This document shows positions 50,459 through 57,623 of a DNA stretch of 64,000 bases, one piece after another. A program made the translations under genes and the position numbers. Under the pieces are notes generated by a model. That model was not told where the DNA came from. It was given only the letters and a program-made list of their open reading frames with translations, and searched no databases. This stretch comes from Paracoccus litorisediminis (lineage in GTDB: Bacteria > Pseudomonadota > Alphaproteobacteria > Rhodobacterales > Rhodobacteraceae), in contig NZ_WMIG01000001.1 of the NCBI RefSeq assembly GCF_009711205.1, positions 744,001-808,000 on the forward strand, read 5' to 3'. How positions within the stretch are numbered: the first letter of the stretch is position 1; each line of letters starts with the position of its first letter.

Positions 50459-50532
50459 CCCGACCCTCTCCTCCTCCCTTGGGTCCGGGTTCAGGCGGCA
50501 TCCTCTCCTCCTCCTCCCTTGAGGATGTCGCC
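50459..50532 (+). ncRNA. CcsR-like unit 1
   Basis: Short hairpin: CCC-GACCC (50459-50466) with GGGTC-c-GGG (50481-50489). Long hairpin: GGCGGCATCCTC (50494-50505) with GAGGATGTCGCC (50521-50532), 12 bp with one G-U pair. The long stem differs in sequence from those of units 2-5 but keeps the same loop. Confidence 0.85.
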
Positions 50533-50545
50533 GCCCTAATACCGT

Positions 50546-50615
50546 GAAGCCCCTCCTCCTCCCTGGGCTTCGCAGTTCAGGTGGCACCCTCCTCCTCCTC
50601 CCTGAGGGTGCCACC
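50546..50615 (+). ncRNA. CcsR-like unit 2
   Basis: Short hairpin GAAGCCC (50546-50552) / GGGCTTC (50565-50571). Long hairpin GGTGGCACCC (50580-50589) / GGGTGCCACC (50606-50615), perfect. The hairpins are joined by GCAGTTCA, shared by units 2-4. Confidence 0.88.
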
Positions 50616-50628
50616 GACCTTATACCGT

Positions 50629-50698
50629 AAGGCCCCTCCTCCTCCCTGGGCCTTGCAGTTCAGGTGGCACTCTCCTCCTCCTCCCTGAGGGTGCCACC
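50629..50698 (+). ncRNA. CcsR-like unit 3
   Basis: Short hairpin AAGGCCC (50629-50635) / GGGCCTT (50648-50654). Long hairpin GGTGGCAC (50663-50670) / GTGCCACC (50691-50698); the next pair is lost because the left arm reads ACTC instead of ACCC, so the loop is slightly larger. Confidence 0.88.
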
Positions 50699-50711
50699 TA
50701 TCCTATACCGT

Positions 50712-50781
50712 AGGGCCCCTCCTCCTCCCTGGGCCTTGCAGTTCAGGCGACACCCTCCTCCTCCTCCCTGAGGGTGTCGCC
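50712..50781 (+). ncRNA. CcsR-like unit 4
   Basis: Short hairpin AGGGCCC (50712-50718) / GGGCCTT (50731-50737) with one G-U pair. Long hairpin GGCGACACCC (50746-50755) / GGGTGTCGCC (50772-50781); compared with unit 2 two base pairs changed on both sides. Confidence 0.88.
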
Positions 50782-50794
50782 GACCTTATACGGT

Positions 50795-50864
50795 GAAGCC
50801 CCTCCTCCTCCCTGGGCTTCGCGGTTCAGGCGGCACCCTCCTCCTCCTCCCTGAGGGTGCCGCC
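50795..50864 (+). ncRNA. CcsR-like unit 5
   Basis: Short hairpin GAAGCCC (50795-50801) / GGGCTTC (50814-50820). Long hairpin GGCGGCACCC (50829-50838) / GGGTGCCGCC (50855-50864). Followed by a longer A-rich spacer (GAAAAACCACC) that separates units 1-5 from the diverged units 6 and 7. Confidence 0.88.
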
Positions 50865-50894
50865 GAAAAACCACCGTTCGGGAAATTCGAATGC

Positions 50895-50962
50895 GACGGC
50901 CCCTCCTCCTCCCTGGGTCGTCTGCTCGCGGTCGATGGCTCCTCCTCCCTGCCATGGACCGC
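50895..50962 (+). ncRNA. CcsR-like unit 6 (diverged)
   Basis: Short hairpin GACGGCCC (50895-50902) / GGGTCGTC (50915-50922) with one G-U pair. Second hairpin GCGGTC-g-ATGGC (50928-50939) / GCCAT-g-GACCGC (50951-50962) with a central G-G mismatch and a smaller loop. Stem sequences are unlike units 1-5; the loop motif is unchanged. Confidence 0.8.
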
Positions 50963-50972
50963 ACCCCATACG

Positions 50973-51043
50973 CGGCCCCTCCTCCTCCCTGGGCCGGCGT
51001 TACGCGGCGGTGCCCCTCCTCCTCCCTGGGCACCGCCGCTTTT
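50973..51043 (+). ncRNA. CcsR-like unit 7, ending in the array terminator
   Basis: Short hairpin CGGCCC (50973-50978) / GGGCCG (50991-50996). Last hairpin GCGGCGGTGCCC (51004-51015) / GGGCACCGCCGC (51028-51039), a perfect 12-bp stem with CCTCCTCCC in the loop, followed by TTTT (51040-51043). Confidence 0.82.
51004..51043 (+). terminator. Terminator of the small-RNA array
   Basis: The last hairpin of the array (12 perfect base pairs, GC-rich) runs straight into TTTTC. It is 32 bases before the rlmJ start, so rlmJ would depend on readthrough or on a promoter inside the array. Confidence 0.88.
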
Positions 51044-51074
51044 CATTTCTGCACAAGACGGATATTGCCGGGAC

Positions 51075-51845
51075 ATGTTGTCCTATCAGCACGCCTATCA
51101 CGCCGGGAATCTGGCCGACCTGCACAAGCACGCGCTGCTTGCGTGGATGCTGGATTACCTGACCGCCAAGCCAAAAGCCCTGAGCTATATCGAAACCCAT
51201 GCCGGGCGCGGTCTTTACGACCTGTCCGGCCCGGAATCGGAAAAGACCGGGGAAGCACGCGCCGGCATCACCCGGGCGCTGGCCGAAAACTGGCTGCCCC
51301 AGGATCACCCGCTGCAAGCCGCGCTGGAGCAGATCCGCCATATGCACGGGCCGAATGCCTATCCCGGCTCACCGCTGATCGCGCGCTACTTCCTGCGCCC
51401 CGAGGACAATGCCCATCTGGCCGAGCTGCACCCGGCCGAGCATGAGGCCCTGTCCCGCGTCGGTGGCTTTGCCTATCTGCACAAGCAGGACGGCTTTGCG
51501 ATGGCGCAGGCGGTTTGCCCGCCGATGCCGCGTCGCGGGCTGCTGCTGATCGACCCCAGCTATGAGGTCAAGGCCGATTACGACGCGGTTCCCCGCCAGA
51601 TCGGGCTGCTGCATCGCAAATGGAACGTCGGCGTCATCGCGCTGTGGTATCCGATCCTGATCGATGACCGGCAGGCCCCGATGGTCCGCGCCTTGATGAA
51701 GGATCACCCCGAGGCACTGCTCTCAGAGGTGCGTTTCCCGCCTGCACGGCCCGGTCACGGCATGGTTGGCTCGGGAATGTTCGTGCTGAACCCGCCCTAT
51801 GGCTTGCAGGACGAGGCCCGAAGGATCGCGGCACTTTACCGCTGA
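51075..51845 (+). CDS. rlmJ: 23S rRNA (adenine(2030)-N(6))-methyltransferase RlmJ
   Basis: SAM-dependent methyltransferase acting on A2030 of 23S rRNA; homologues were first noted for use of external DNA (ComJ/YhiR). 256 residues. MLSYQHAYHAGNLADLHKHA starts the protein; SAM site YIETHAGRGLYDL and the catalytic DPSYEVKADY (DPPY type) are present. ATG 51075 was chosen after GCCGGGACATG; the frame happens to stay open for 280 bases upstream through the hairpin array, so automatic callers may start it too early. Its end overlaps the convergent amidase gene by 10 bases. Confidence 0.93.
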   Translation: MLSYQHAYHAGNLADLHKHALLAWMLDYLTAKPKALSYIETHAGRGLYDLSGPESEKTGEARAGITRALAENWLPQDHPLQAALEQIRHMHGPNAYPGSPLIARYFLRPEDNAHLAELHPAEHEALSRVGGFAYLHKQDGFAMAQAVCPPMPRRGLLLIDPSYEVKADYDAVPRQIGLLHRKWNVGVIALWYPILIDDRQAPMVRALMKDHPEALLSEVRFPPARPGHGMVGSGMFVLNPPYGLQDEARRIAALYR

Positions 51846-52462
51846 GCCGCCAGACCCGCAGCCAAGCAGCGGTCGGTGGCATCCTCGGGGCCATCGGCCC
51901 AGGGACGGAAGCGCAGGCGAAAGGCCGACAGCGCAACCGGGTTGTCGGGATAGCCGATGGCGGTCAGGCTGGCGGTTAGCGGCAGGTCCGGTCCCGGCGC
52001 TTTCGGCCAGTCGGCCAGCCCCTGCAAGGCCAACCTGCGCCAGTCGAAACGCGGACCGGGATCGATCTTGCGATCCGGGGCCATGTCGGAATGAGCGATG
52101 ATCGCGGCGGCCGGAATATCCCAGCGCGCCATGATCAAAGGCAACAATGCTTCCAAAGCCGCCATCTGAGGTTCGGGAAAGGGCCGGTCGCCGGGATTGA
52201 CCAACTCAATCCCGATGGAACGCGAGTTCACATCCTCACGCCCCTGCCAGCTTCCAGCCCCGGCATGCCAAGCCCGGCGATCCTCGGGGACCAAGGCCTC
52301 GGTCGCGCCGTCCTCATGGATCAGCCAATGGGCGCTGACCTCGGCTTCCGGGTCGCATAGACGCGCCCGGGCCGATGGCCCATCCGCCATGCCGGTATAG
52401 TGCAGGACGACCAGTTCCGGGCGCTGCCCGCGCCGGTCGCCGTGATTGGGCGAAGGGCTCAA
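51836..52462 (-). CDS. N-acetylmuramoyl-L-alanine amidase (Amidase_2)
   Basis: Zinc amidase of the AmpD/AmiD type, cleaving the bond between MurNAc and L-Ala in peptidoglycan or its turnover products. 208 residues. The family start SPSPNHGDRRGQRPELVVLHYTGM gives the first zinc histidine (LHYTGM); WHAGAGSWQGREDVNSRSIGIE and AHSDMAPDRKIDPG supply the rest. No ATG fits: the TTG at 52462 overlaps the stop of the upstream lipoprotein gene (TTGA) and lies just before the conserved region, so translation is probably coupled. The longer ATG-started frame (52609) would be buried in the upstream gene. Confidence 0.85.
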   Translation of the reverse strand: MSPSPNHGDRRGQRPELVVLHYTGMADGPSARARLCDPEAEVSAHWLIHEDGATEALVPEDRRAWHAGAGSWQGREDVNSRSIGIELVNPGDRPFPEPQMAALEALLPLIMARWDIPAAAIIAHSDMAPDRKIDPGPRFDWRRLALQGLADWPKAPGPDLPLTASLTAIGYPDNPVALSAFRLRFRPWADGPEDATDRCLAAGLAAQR

Positions 52463-53019
52463 AGCCCGTTCGACTGCCTGACCGGGCGCGGGTCCCAGCC
52501 ACAGACGAAGCCGTCCCCGTCCGGGTCCATGCCACGCGGGTCCAGAAGCGGCCCACCATTGGCGATGAAGCCGCGCTGCGCCGCATCGACCGAAGGATAG
52601 TTGCTGCACAGCCGCGCCGATTGCGCGACCGAACCGCCGGTCCGCTTGTAAAGCGACGTGCCGGGATTTTGCTGTTCCTGATGAGCGTATTTCACCAGAA
52701 CCGGCGTGGTCCCGGCATAGGGGCCAGTGGTGGTGACAGGCGCGCGGCTGCCCTCGACCAGAACGGCCTTGGCGGGCGTGGTCGAGGTCGGCGTTGCACC
52801 CAGATCCAGAACCGAAGGGGCGTTGGCAGGCAGTTGGACCGGGATCACCTGCGGAACAGGACCCTGCCCGACCAATGCGACCTCACGCTTCTGCAAATAG
52901 GCCGCATAGGGCGTCCCGTTGCGGATCGCGCTGTAATTCGGATTCCAGCCGGTATTCTCGTTACAGCCCGCCACCGCCAGAACCGAGGCCAGCATGGTCA
53001 GGATCGCCAGTCGTTGCAT
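52459..53019 (-). CDS. Lipoprotein with C-terminal excalibur-like calcium-binding motif
   Basis: A 186-residue protein. The ATG at 53019 follows GGAGGGTGCGTG and gives a lipoprotein signal (MQRLAILTMLASVLAVAGC, cysteine 19). The middle is proline/threonine-rich with no domain I recognise. The C-terminus, RLCSNYPSVDAAQRGFIANG then DPRGMDPDGDGFVCGWDPRP, resembles the excalibur motif (DxDxDGxxC), a calcium-binding loop found in cell-envelope proteins. Coupled to the downstream amidase, so both may act on the envelope. Confidence 0.8.
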   Translation of the reverse strand: MQRLAILTMLASVLAVAGCNENTGWNPNYSAIRNGTPYAAYLQKREVALVGQGPVPQVIPVQLPANAPSVLDLGATPTSTTPAKAVLVEGSRAPVTTTGPYAGTTPVLVKYAHQEQQNPGTSLYKRTGGSVAQSARLCSNYPSVDAAQRGFIANGGPLLDPRGMDPDGDGFVCGWDPRPVRQSNGL

Positions 53020-53044
53020 CACGCACCCTCCAGTTCCGGGCTGC

Positions 53045-54529
53045 TTACCACCAGCGCGCCGGTTTTGATGCAAATCCTGCCGCAGTTTCCAGTGATTGCG
53101 CAAGGTTCAACAGCCCACCCTCGTCCCAGGGACGTCCGATCAGTTGCATTCCAAGCGGCAAACCCTGCTTGTCCAGCCCCACGGGAACTGAAATCCCCGG
53201 CAGACCGGCAAGGTTCAGCGTCACGGTGAAGACGTCGTTCAGATACATCTCGACCGGATTGCTTTTATCCGCCGTGCCCAGACCAAAGGCCGCGCTGGGG
53301 GTGGTCGGCGCCAAAATTGCGTCAATCCCGGCGGCATAGGCCTGATCGAAATCGCGCTTGATCAACGCGCGAACCCTGCGGGCACGGTTGTAATAGGCGT
53401 CGTAGAAGCCTGCCGACAGGACATAGGTCCCGACCATGACGCGGCGCTGGACCTCGGGGCCAAAGCCTTCGGCGCGGGTGCGCTCATACATCTCGACCAC
53501 GCCATCGCCTGCGCCCAGCTTGGCGCGGCGGCCATAGCGCACGCCGTCATAGCGCGCGAGGTTCGAGGATGCCTCGGCCGGAGCGATGACGTAATAGGCG
53601 GGCAGCGCGTATTTCGCATGCGGCAGGCTGATATCGACCACCTCGGCCCCGGCATCGCGCAGCATTTCCGCGGTGCGCGACCACAGCCCGTCGATTTCGT
53701 CCGACAGGCCGTCGATGCGATATTCCTTCGGGATACCGATCTTTTTGCCGCGGATGTCGCCGGTCAGGGCGGATTCGTAATCCGGAACCGGACGGTCGGC
53801 GCTGGTCGAATCCTTGGCATCGACCGAGGCCATCGCGCCCAGCATGATCGCCGCATCGCGCACCGTCTTGGTGATCGGCCCGGCTTGGTCCAGCGACGAG
53901 GCATAGGCGATCACGCCCCAGCGGCTGACGCGGCCATAGGTCGGGCGCAGGCCCACCGTGCCGGTGAATGCCGCAGGCTGGCGGATCGAGCCGCCGGTAT
54001 CGGTCGCGGTCGCGGCAAGGCACAGATCCGCCGCTACCGCCGCCGCCGAGCCGCCCGAGGAGCCACCTGCCGTACGGTCCACGCCATCACCCAGTTTCCA
54101 CGGGTTGACGGTCGGGCCGTAAACGCTGTTCTCGGTCGAGGAGCCCATGCCGAACTCATCCTGGTTCAGCTTGCCCAGCATGACCGCGCCCTGATCCCAA
54201 AGGTTCTGGGTCACGGTCGATTCATATTGCGGGACGAAGCCTTCAAGGATGCGGCTGGCCGATTGGCTGGGCACGCCTTTCACGCAGAACAGATCCTTCA
54301 CGCCAACCGGAATCCCGGTCATGGCCTTGGCATCGCCCGCCTTGATCCGCGCATCGGCGGCAGCAGCCATGTCACGCGCCATCTCGGGCGTGTTATGGAC
54401 GAAGGCGTTCAGCGCCCCCGAGCCCTCGATCGCCGAAATGCAGGCCTCGGTCAGTTCGACCGCGGTGGTTTCGCCCTTGGCCAGCGCGTCGCGAGCCCCG
54501 GAAATGGTCAGTTTGTTCAGATCGCTCAT
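53045..54529 (-). CDS. gatA: Aspartyl/glutamyl-tRNA amidotransferase subunit A
   Basis: Amidase subunit of the GatCAB complex, which turns Glu-tRNA-Gln (and Asp-tRNA-Asn) into the correct amide form. 494 residues. Ser-cis-Ser-Lys triad: [14 protein letters not shown] (Lys), [16 protein letters not shown] and [15 protein letters not shown] (serines). The gene overlaps gatC by four bases; gatB is not beside them, as is common in alphaproteobacteria. Confidence 0.97.
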   Translation of the reverse strand: MSDLNKLTISGARDALAKGETTAVELTEACISAIEGSGALNAFVHNTPEMARDMAAAADARIKAGDAKAMTGIPVGVKDLFCVKGVPSQSASRILEGFVPQYESTVTQNLWDQGAVMLGKLNQDEFGMGSSTENSVYGPTVNPWKLGDGVDRTAGGSSGGSAAAVAADLCLAATATDTGGSIRQPAAFTGTVGLRPTYGRVSRWGVIAYASSLDQAGPITKTVRDAAIMLGAMASVDAKDSTSADRPVPDYESALTGDIRGKKIGIPKEYRIDGLSDEIDGLWSRTAEMLRDAGAEVVDISLPHAKYALPAYYVIAPAEASSNLARYDGVRYGRRAKLGAGDGVVEMYERTRAEGFGPEVQRRVMVGTYVLSAGFYDAYYNRARRVRALIKRDFDQAYAAGIDAILAPTTPSAAFGLGTADKSNPVEMYLNDVFTVTLNLAGLPGISVPVGLDKQGLPLGMQLIGRPWDEGGLLNLAQSLETAAGFASKPARWW

Positions 54530-54813
54530 TCCACCACCTTCGGCACGGCAAAGAAGCCTTCACGCGCATCGGGCGCGTTCTTCAGGACCAGATCCTGCTG
54601 TTCGCCGTCGGTGACGACATCCTCGCGCCGCTTCAGGCGCATCGGCTCGACGCCGGTCATGGGCTCGACACCCTCGACATCGACCTCGTTCAATTGTTCC
54701 ATGAAATGCAGGATGCCATTCAGCTCCTGCGCCAAGGCCGGCAGGTCCGCATCAGCAACCGCGATGCGCGCCAGATGCGCGACCTTGCGGGCTTCGTCCT
54801 CTGTGATCGACAT
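54526..54813 (-). CDS. gatC: Aspartyl/glutamyl-tRNA amidotransferase subunit C
   Basis: Small scaffold subunit that holds GatA and GatB together. 95 residues from ATG 54813, which follows [26 protein letters not shown] is the family start. [20 protein letters not shown] and LRREDVV-type downstream sequence ([12 protein letters not shown]) are conserved, ending in FFAVPKVVE. Overlaps gatA (ATGA). Confidence 0.95.
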   Translation of the reverse strand: MSITEDEARKVAHLARIAVADADLPALAQELNGILHFMEQLNEVDVEGVEPMTGVEPMRLKRREDVVTDGEQQDLVLKNAPDAREGFFAVPKVVE

Positions 54814-54953
54814 GGGGGCTCCTTTTCGCTTGGGCGTGGGTTTACCCCCCGCGCCGGGTCGGGGCAAGCGCCGGGAGGCCCCGCCCCGCATGGAACTTTA
54901 CGGCGGCGGCACCGCTTGGCAGGATGCCACGGCGAAGGAAAGGAACCCTCCCC

Positions 54954-55646
54954 ATGAAACTGACCTGGCTTGGCCATTCCGGCTTCCGGCTTGAGATCGA
55001 GAACGCCGTAATCCTGATCGACCCCTGGCTGTCCGGCAATCCGGTCTTTCCCGCCGAGAGCCGCGATCAGGCTATTGCGGGTGCCACCCATATCCTGCTG
55101 ACCCACGGACATGGCGACCATACCGGTGACACGCTGACCATCGCGCGCGAGCTGAAAATCCCGGTTGTCGGCATCTATGACCTGATCAGCACCTGGGAAA
55201 CCCATCAGGGCATCCAGGGGGTCGGCTTCAACAAGGGCGGCACGGTCGATCTGGGCGGGGCCAAGGTCACCATGGTGAATGCCAGCCACTCCTCATCGCT
55301 CGAAGGCAATGAGGGCCCGATCTATGCCGGTCACGAATCCGGCTACATGATCGCGGGCGAGGGCCATGTGATCTATGTCTCGGGCGATACCGACATCATG
55401 GCCGATATGGGGTGGATGGGCGAATATCACCAACCCGATATCGGCATCCTGTCAGCGGGCGGTCATTTCACCATGGACATGAAGCGCGCTGCATGGGCGG
55501 CACGGAAATACTTCGACTTCAAGACCGTGATCCCCTGCCATTACAAGACCTTCCCGCTGCTAGAGCAGTCAGCCGATGCCTTGAAGGCGGGCCTACCCGG
55601 TGTCGAGGTGATCGAGCCCGTGGTGATGACACCGATCGAGTTCTGA
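54954..55646 (+). CDS. UPF0173 metal-dependent hydrolase
   Basis: Metallo-beta-lactamase-fold protein of the UPF0173 group (YtkL-like), 230 residues. MKLTWLGHSGFRLE at the start, the metal motif LLTHGHGDHTGD (HxHxDH), HSSS, YVSGDTDIMADM and the later SAGGHFTMD and PCHYKTFP residues complete the site. The actual substrate is unknown. ATG 54954 gives the family start; it is divergent from gatC. Confidence 0.93.
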   Translation: MKLTWLGHSGFRLEIENAVILIDPWLSGNPVFPAESRDQAIAGATHILLTHGHGDHTGDTLTIARELKIPVVGIYDLISTWETHQGIQGVGFNKGGTVDLGGAKVTMVNASHSSSLEGNEGPIYAGHESGYMIAGEGHVIYVSGDTDIMADMGWMGEYHQPDIGILSAGGHFTMDMKRAAWAARKYFDFKTVIPCHYKTFPLLEQSADALKAGLPGVEVIEPVVMTPIEF

Positions 55647-55673
55647 CCGCCGCGCCTGCGGAAAGCTCGGCAT

Positions 55674-55694
55674 GGGTATTTGAAAAACGGTGAA
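55674..55694 (+). repeat. 3'-end element copy 5
   Basis: Reads GGGTATTTGAA then AAACGGTGAA, 28 bases past the stop of the UPF0173 gene and in its direction. With copy 6 it forms an inverted repeat. Confidence 0.72.
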
Positions 55695-55715
55695 GATCAA
55701 CGCAACCGCGTGACA

Positions 55716-55736
55716 CTCACCGTTTCACGAATACCC
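55716..55736 (-). repeat. 3'-end element copy 6
   Basis: On the minus strand GGGTATTCGTG then AAACGGTGAG, 74 bases past the stop of the minus-strand small gene (55810) and in its direction. Copies 5 and 6 face each other with 21 bases between, so a hairpin of about 20 bp with few mismatches can form. Confidence 0.7.
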
Positions 55737-55809
55737 GGCAGGGTAGGACGGTGAAATGACAAAAGCGCGGCCGAAAAGCCACGCCATCATCATCAACCAG
55801 TCGTCGCGA

Positions 55810-55974
55810 TCAGGCGGCGAGGCGTTCTTCTGCAGCCTCATAGGGCAGCGGTTCAAAGCTGAAATAGCCATACATCTGTTCAAGGACGGCCATGGCTTCG
55901 GTCGCAGCCGGGGCGGCGGCACGGTTCAGCACGGCGATCTTGGCGGCGTCTTTCAGGGTCTCGGGGGTCGTCAT
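55810..55974 (-). CDS. Small hypothetical protein downstream of sdhB
   Basis: A 54-residue protein starting MTTPETLKDAAKIAVLNRAA, with VLEQMYGYFSFEPLPYEAAE in the second half. A GGAG site with a 7-base spacer precedes ATG 55974. No domain is recognised; the composition is that of a soluble two-helix protein. It follows sdhB by 132 bases on the same strand and may be expressed with the sdh operon. The existence of the gene is supported by its start site and coding-like composition only. Confidence 0.65.
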   Translation of the reverse strand: MTTPETLKDAAKIAVLNRAAAPAATEAMAVLEQMYGYFSFEPLPYEAAEERLAA

Positions 55975-56106
55975 CTGGCAGCTCCGGGATCGAACGAATC
56001 CAATCCTCCCTGCCCGGTCAGATAGCGTCGCGCCGCACCGAAATCCAGTGCGGCGCCACGATTTCCTGGGCAATTGGCCGCATAGCGGCCATGCCCTGAT
56101 GGCAAA

Positions 56107-56889
56107 TCAGACGATGCGATCGACCATCATGTGCTTGATCGAAGCAATTGCCTTGGCCGGGTTCAGACCCTTCGGGCAAGTGTTCGTGCAGTTCATGATC
56201 GTGTGGCAGCGATAGAGCTTGAAGGGATCTTCCAGCGCATCCAGACGCTCGCCGGTCGCTTCATCGCGCGAATCGATGATCCAGCGGTAAGCATGCAGCA
56301 GTGCCGCCGGGCCCAGATAACGGTCGCCGTTCCACCAGTAGCTGGGGCACGAGGTCGAGCAGGACGCGCACATGACGCATTCATACAGACCGTCCAGCTT
56401 CTTGCGGTCCTCGATCGACTGGCGCCATTCCTTGTCCGGGGTCGGCGTCTCGGTGATCAGGTAGGGGTTCACCGAGGCGTGCTGGGCATAGAAATGGGTC
56501 AGGTCCGGGATCAGGTCCTTGACCACCGGCATATGCGGCAGCGGATAGATGTTCACGTCCTTGCCGGTCACTTCGTCGATGCCAAAGATACAGGCCAGAC
56601 GGTTGCCGCCGTCGATGTTCATCGCGCAGGAGCCGCAGATCCCCTCGCGGCAGGAGCGGCGGAAGGTCAGGGTCGGGTCGATCTCATTCTTGATCTTGAT
56701 CAGCGCGTCCAGAACCATCGGGCCGCATTTGTCGAGATCGATGAAATAGGTGTCGATACGCGGGTTTTCCCCGGTATCCGGGTCCCAGCGGTAGATATTG
56801 AAGCGGCGGACGTTCTTGGCGCCTTCGGGCTTGGGCCAGGTCTTGCCGACCCGCATGCGGCTGTTCTTGGGAAGGGTAAGTTGGACCAT
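56107..56889 (-). CDS. sdhB: Succinate dehydrogenase iron-sulfur subunit
   Basis: Electron-transfer subunit of complex II, linking succinate oxidation in the TCA cycle to quinone reduction. 260 residues from ATG 56889 ([18 protein letters not shown]). The [2Fe-2S] cluster cysteines are in [20 protein letters not shown], the [4Fe-4S] cluster in [16 protein letters not shown] and the [3Fe-4S] cluster near [17 protein letters not shown]. Last structural gene of sdhC-sdhD-sdhA-X-Y-sdhB; two short lipoprotein-like genes separate it from sdhA. Confidence 0.98.
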   Translation of the reverse strand: MVQLTLPKNSRMRVGKTWPKPEGAKNVRRFNIYRWDPDTGENPRIDTYFIDLDKCGPMVLDALIKIKNEIDPTLTFRRSCREGICGSCAMNIDGGNRLACIFGIDEVTGKDVNIYPLPHMPVVKDLIPDLTHFYAQHASVNPYLITETPTPDKEWRQSIEDRKKLDGLYECVMCASCSTSCPSYWWNGDRYLGPAALLHAYRWIIDSRDEATGERLDALEDPFKLYRCHTIMNCTNTCPKGLNPAKAIASIKHMMVDRIV

Positions 56890-56955
56890 TGGGTAACTCC
56901 TGGTGGTCAGACCGCCGTCATGCGGTAGGCTGGGTAGCATGGCTGAGGGGCGACA

Positions 56956-57264
56956 TCACGCGCTCCAGCCCGGTTGTTCTTGTAGCGGCCGCTTAGGCGG
57001 CTGGCCCGAGCGGCGACGGACACAGGCGTCGAAAACCTCGGCGGGATCGCGCCCGTAAAGGTAATCCGACGAAACCTCGAAGCCGACATAGCCGCTGCGA
57101 TAGCCGCCCGATCCCAACCCCAGACCGATCTCGGTGCGGGGTCCGGTGGCGTCGCGGGCGGCCTGAAGGCAGTTCCGCTCGGCCTGTTCGACCGGCACCG
57201 GCGCGCAGGCGGCCATCCCCAGAAAGCCGGGGATCAGGGCCATCAGCGCGCCGCGCCCTGCCAT
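56956..57264 (-). CDS. Hypothetical envelope protein within the sdh operon
   Basis: A 102-residue protein whose start at 57264 overlaps the stop of the preceding lipoprotein gene (TGATG). The N-terminus (MAGRGALMALIPGFLGMAAC) looks like a lipoprotein signal with cysteine 20, although the region before it is short of positive charge. The body has AERNCLQAARDATGP and a glycine/tyrosine stretch GSGGYRSGYVGFEVSSDY then YGRDPAEVFDACVRR, with two further cysteines. No known domain. It is 67 bases upstream of sdhB, so co-transcription is expected. Confidence 0.72.
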   Translation of the reverse strand: MAGRGALMALIPGFLGMAACAPVPVEQAERNCLQAARDATGPRTEIGLGLGSGGYRSGYVGFEVSSDYLYGRDPAEVFDACVRRRSGQPPKRPLQEQPGWSA

Positions 57265-57623
57265 CAGGCGGCCGTCTTGGCCGCGGCTGCCGCACCCGCG
57301 ATGCATTGCGTCGTCGAGGGACGGCTGACGATCGAGGCCACCGCATCGCTGGCCCCGGTCGCGCCCGAGTCCGCGATGCCGGCCAGTTCGGCCGTGGTCG
57401 CGTTCTGGATCACGCAATCGGTATAGGGCGCGACATTCGCACCCGGGAGGCGCTTGGCCATCTCGCGGTTGATGACGACGCGCGCATTCGAGCGCACGGC
57501 CGCATCGGGCGCGGGTTTCGGAGGCTGGACCTGCGGCACGGGTGCCGGCGCGGTCGTCGGGCCTTGCACCACGCAGCCCGAAAGGGCCAGCGCGGCAACG
57601 GTCAGGACAAGAGGAAGACGCAT
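57264..57623 (-). CDS. Hypothetical lipoprotein within the sdh operon
   Basis: A 119-residue protein with a classic lipoprotein signal [17 protein letters not shown] (Cys 17). A proline/alanine-rich linker is followed by ARVVINREMAKRLPGANVAP and two cysteines (YTDCVIQNA, STTQCIAGA) that could form a disulfide. The ATG at 57623 shares its A with the sdhA stop. A homologous small gene is often seen between sdhA and sdhB in Rhodobacterales; its role is unknown. Confidence 0.78.
   Translation of the reverse strand: MRLPLVLTVAALALSGCVVQGPTTAPAPVPQVQPPKPAPDAAVRSNARVVINREMAKRLPGANVAPYTDCVIQNATTAELAGIADSGATGASDAVASIVSRPSTTQCIAGAAAAAKTAA

Larger units (their letters stand above)
50459..51043 (+). ncRNA. 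Array of seven CcsR-like double-hairpin RNA units (14 hairpins with CCUCCUCCC loops)
   Basis: 585 bases without a gene. CCTCCTCCC occurs 14 times (starts 50470, 50510, 50555, 50594, 50638, 50677, 50721, 50760, 50804, 50843, 50905, 50941, 50981, 51018), each inside the loop of a hairpin. The hairpins alternate: short stems (5-8 bp) and long stems (10-12 bp), one of each per unit. Units 2-5 repeat every 83 bases or so and are joined by AT-rich links like TTATACCGT, likely cut sites. The last stem is a terminator. In Rhodobacter four such RNAs (CcsR1-4) come from one precursor, respond to stress and act on C1 and pyruvate metabolism; they belong to the cuckoo RNA family. Confidence 0.9.

Noticed and set aside
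50459..51043. CRISPR array
   Set aside because: Regular repeats of CCTCCTCCC at about 40-base steps resemble one at first sight, but the stretches between are complementary stem arms, not unique spacers, the repeat is only nine bases long, and no cas gene is near.
50743..51076. Minus-strand ORFs of GRRRG-type peptides across the hairpin array, and the plus-strand ORF 50793-51845
   Set aside because: They come from translating the CCTCCTCCC repeats. The plus-strand one joins rlmJ in frame by chance; the conserved RlmJ start is at 51075.
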